This document shows positions 61,198 to 64,000 of a stretch of 64,000 nt of DNA, in pieces. A model generated the notes under the pieces. It was not told the origin of the DNA. It ran no database searches and saw only the letters and a program-made list of their open reading frames with translations. The position numbers and the translations under genes are program-made. Location of the stretch: the NCBI GenBank assembly GCA_012295275.1, contig CM022679.1:16690342-16754341 (forward strand), given 5' to 3'. The stretch comes from Chrysomallon squamiferum (taxonomy: Eukaryota; Mollusca; Gastropoda; Neomphalida; Peltospiridae). Numbering within the stretch: position 1 is the stretch's first letter; the number at the start of each line of letters is the position of its first letter.

Positions 61198-63800
61198 ATT
61201 CAGTTTTTTCTTTTCTAAATTTACTGTACTGATATAAGCACTTCATAATTTGCACCGTCTTCAAAGAAAAGAAAAAAGTGTTTGATGTTGTTATCACGTT
61301 TATACAGTGAGCTGTCTCAGTTAAATGAATCACTGCGCGACGTCATTGTGACGCTGTTTCCCACGTGATGCTTCTCTCATTTCACATCTAATCGGAAGTG
61401 TCGAGAGAGAACTTTTAACCTTCGTGTGACATCCCAAAACTTTGTCCTGTCAGATTTCTCTGAGATACTGACGAACCATGTCACATTCGTCATGAGTTAT
61501 TTTCCAAAGATTCTTTGGTGTCTTTTTTTGAAGCTGAGATAACCTGTGTATATTTATACAAACGTCTCAGCATTTCAGTGATATAGCTGTGTCCAGTGGA
61601 TGTAATAGTAATAAAACATTTTGTAAATTTATAAATGAATTCATTGATCTATAAACACACACACAAATACATTTATATATATCAATAGACACGCATAATA
61701 ATGCACAGATTTATTTTTTATTTCTGTTTTTATTTTCTAAACTAAAATATAACCAGCTGATTTTAAGGGTTACAGCCATGCATCATAGAGATAAAATGCG
61801 TTTTAAATAAACATCATATTATTGTTAATAACTACTGCACAGATGAAGAAAGATGTTCATCTAAATGACATTGCAGCTGTTCGATATCAGAGTCGGCCCT
61901 CATACAAAATATATAGTAACAGATTTAACTTGTTAGATGGTGCAACATCAAAAGTATAACATAAGTAAGATTATTTGTTATATACCACAGACACATACAG
62001 TAATACATACAAGTATAATCTTTCACAAACACGAAAATAACTGAGCATGAAAACAGAAAATTAAGACATCTCTGGGGATGTCGCATGCGCTCGAGAAGAG
62101 ACTTAAGAAAACTCATCTGGAACAGAATTAGCAAAGAAATAAAGAAAACAACATCTGCAGAGGGACCTTGTTCTCTTGCATACAAGAATCTTGATCGTCG
62201 AACTACAAAAATATTTACAGAAGCCTCGCTAACTTTAATTGAATTTTAAATATGTTGTATCCCACCAAAGTACTGACATTAGAACATCTGTTTACAGTTC
62301 GTGACATTCGTGAAAACAAGTATAAAGATTAATATCTATTGATATTTTTTTTATTATTCAGTTATGTATCAGAGCCCATTTACAGACTGGTTCATTCATA
62401 ATGAAATAAACTTGGTGAAGTATCAATGGGCTTTCGTAACTGACTTGTTTAATTGGTCTTTGCCGACAAAGGGAACATACTGCTAAAACTGCTTCCGCTT
62501 CCTGTTTCCGATCCCTTAATGAGACTAGTGCAAATGCATAAGGGAAATTAATAAAACATAAAATAAATGAATAGAAAAGAATTTTGATTTATCTTGTGAT
62601 AAAAATTCTAATATTATTAAAGCTTTAACAAAATTTTCACTCTAAATGTAATTAATGTTTGTGACTAACTATGATAACAAAGAAACAAAACAAACCCAAA
62701 ACAATATCAGTTTGACCTAAAAAGAAGAAGAAATTATTATTATAGTATTTTTTCACTGTAAATATCACCATTATTTATTTAAAATTGTTTATTCAGTGTA
62801 CATGAACTTGGGAGGAACAAAGATGACATGTTATTTGTTTAAGAGTACAGACGTGTTACTGAAAGCAAAAAGACGCCAATGTTTTCACCGCATTATCATC
62901 AAGTGAATAGTAAAACAACTTTGACAAATACATATTATGGACCCTTTTTATTAGAATAATTATTTTAAAATATCTAAAACAGACAAATTTCTCTAATATT
63001 TCCACGTTCGTCCTATAGTACAGTCAGGGCCATCTTGTCTTGATAAGAAGAGGTTTTAAAAAAATATATCTTTTCCAGCAAACAAGGGAGAATAATTAAA
63101 AGATACTGTAAATATAAAAACCTTCCTTTATATATATTTTTATTATACATTAAATTATACATGAATGTATATAAAAAGTACTCAGTATATATTATTACAC
63201 ATTATGTTCTAAACCTATCAGTATTTGACTCGTCTGATGTTTAAAATACATTTCAGTACAGCATCTGGCTCACTGCACTGTTATATAATTTGGTAACCGG
63301 ACGTTATTCGCAGTGGACACAGTGGCATAAGGAAACGTAACGAATTCCTATCAACGTGATTTTCTTTTACGCAGTACGTTAAACTGCATAACTTGTAGTG
63401 ATTACAGAAATCACTTGATGTACTCTGAAACGTAACTGCCGAACGCCCTTTTAATTCAGTTTGGCATTGCCATGTGGCCATTTAATAAAATAAAATTAGA
63501 ACGAAAACACAAATCCATTACAGATTAACATGGTAAGTGGCACATGTTCGATTATCTATATCAGGGTCGCAGAGAACGCATAAACGTGTTTATGAGATCC
63601 TTTCTGTTCCAGCCGAAAGTTAGAATTCGAATTTGCAGTATAACATCTTTTTAAAACAATGGCGTTACTGCAGCAGGAAACAGCTTGGGTGTCCAGAGTT
63701 TTAAATTCTAAAGCATATTTTTATACCATTTTTATGACTGTAATTAGACTGCAGCTTTATTAATAACAGTTTTATAATTATATATAATATTTACATACAG

Positions 63801-63831
63801 ATGGATAGATAGATAGATAGATAGATAGATA
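63801..63831. repeat. (GATA)n microsatellite
   Basis: About seven perfect GATA units near the right edge of the window. Confidence 0.95.
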
Positions 63832-64000
63832 AATACGCAGCGAGATAAAGAAAGATAAAAACATAATCCAACGATGTTGTAACCAATTCTGAAAGATCAC
63901 TGAGTCTTTTTTTCATGCAGTCAATTTAATTATACTGAGCACTGTATTATTTACCATTTTAAATCCACTCATCATTCATTCTCACCGTCGAAGCCTCGTC

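Larger units (their letters stand above)
54864..64000. other. Receptor upstream region, no protein-coding gene recognised
   Basis: No coding exon with recognisable homology is visible on either strand. The region has moderate CpG patches (near 58480-58680, 59320-59480, 61310-61440 and 63290-63600) that could be promoters or enhancers, and many simple repeats. A minus-strand GTAAGT donor context at 58367-58373 (AGAG|GTAAGTC) could end a non-coding first exon of the receptor. The frame at 60384-60680 starts with GTG and shows no known domain. Confidence 0.5.

Noticed and set aside
61925-62185. 86-codon minus-strand frame
   Set aside because: Hydrophobic low-information sequence with no recognised motif and no promoter or splice support.

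Overview
This is a window of animal nuclear DNA, strongly A+T-rich, with spliced genes, GT/AG introns of roughly 0.1 to 4 kb, many microsatellites and remnants of DNA transposons. The coding exons are unmistakably metazoan. The protein sequences and repeat style fit a lophotrochozoan invertebrate such as a mollusc, but nothing in the window fixes the species. There are no prokaryotic features, no CRISPR array and no rRNA.

Layout. (1) 1-10205, minus strand: the 5' part of a SMURF-type HECT ubiquitin ligase, comprising the start codon and C2 domain; the WW and HECT parts lie beyond the left edge. (2) 12034-13895, minus: GID4, the substrate receptor of the CTLH/GID ubiquitin ligase, complete in five exons. 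(3) 14034-18310, plus: ATPAF2 (ATP12), a mitochondrial F1-ATPase assembly chaperone, complete in eight exons and head-to-head with GID4 across 138 bp. (4) 19337-24600, minus: DRC3 (LRRC48), a nexin-dynein regulatory complex subunit of motile cilia, ten exons, with an apparent one-base frameshift in exon 1. (5) 25299-38963, plus: TOM1/TOM1L2, a VHS-GAT endosomal adaptor, 16 to 17 exons, divergent from DRC3 across about 0.7 kb. (6) 45641-54759, minus: a rhodopsin-class peptide-type G protein-coupled receptor of about 452 residues in five coding exons. The 38964-45640 interval and the right-hand 9 kb are largely non-coding.

The four central genes, GID4(-) ATPAF2(+) DRC3(-) TOM1L2(+), have the same order and relative orientations as TOM1L2-DRC3-ATPAF2-GID4 on human 17p11.2. 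This is a conserved microsynteny block built of two divergent gene pairs. The genes share no pathway, so shared promoters or interleaved regulation is the likeliest reason for linkage.

Mobile DNA: a Tigger/pogo-type relic in the last ATPAF2 intron, a second element with terminal inverted repeats and a transposase-tail-like relic in a TOM1L2 intron, and a nested fold-back structure in SMURF intron 1. Long simple repeats are concentrated in the receptor locus. I found no previously undescribed multi-gene system. The most useful leads are the synteny block, the DRC3 frameshift, the fold-back element and the paired GA tracts just downstream of two receptor splice donors. All exon boundaries were read by hand from splice signals and reading-frame continuity.
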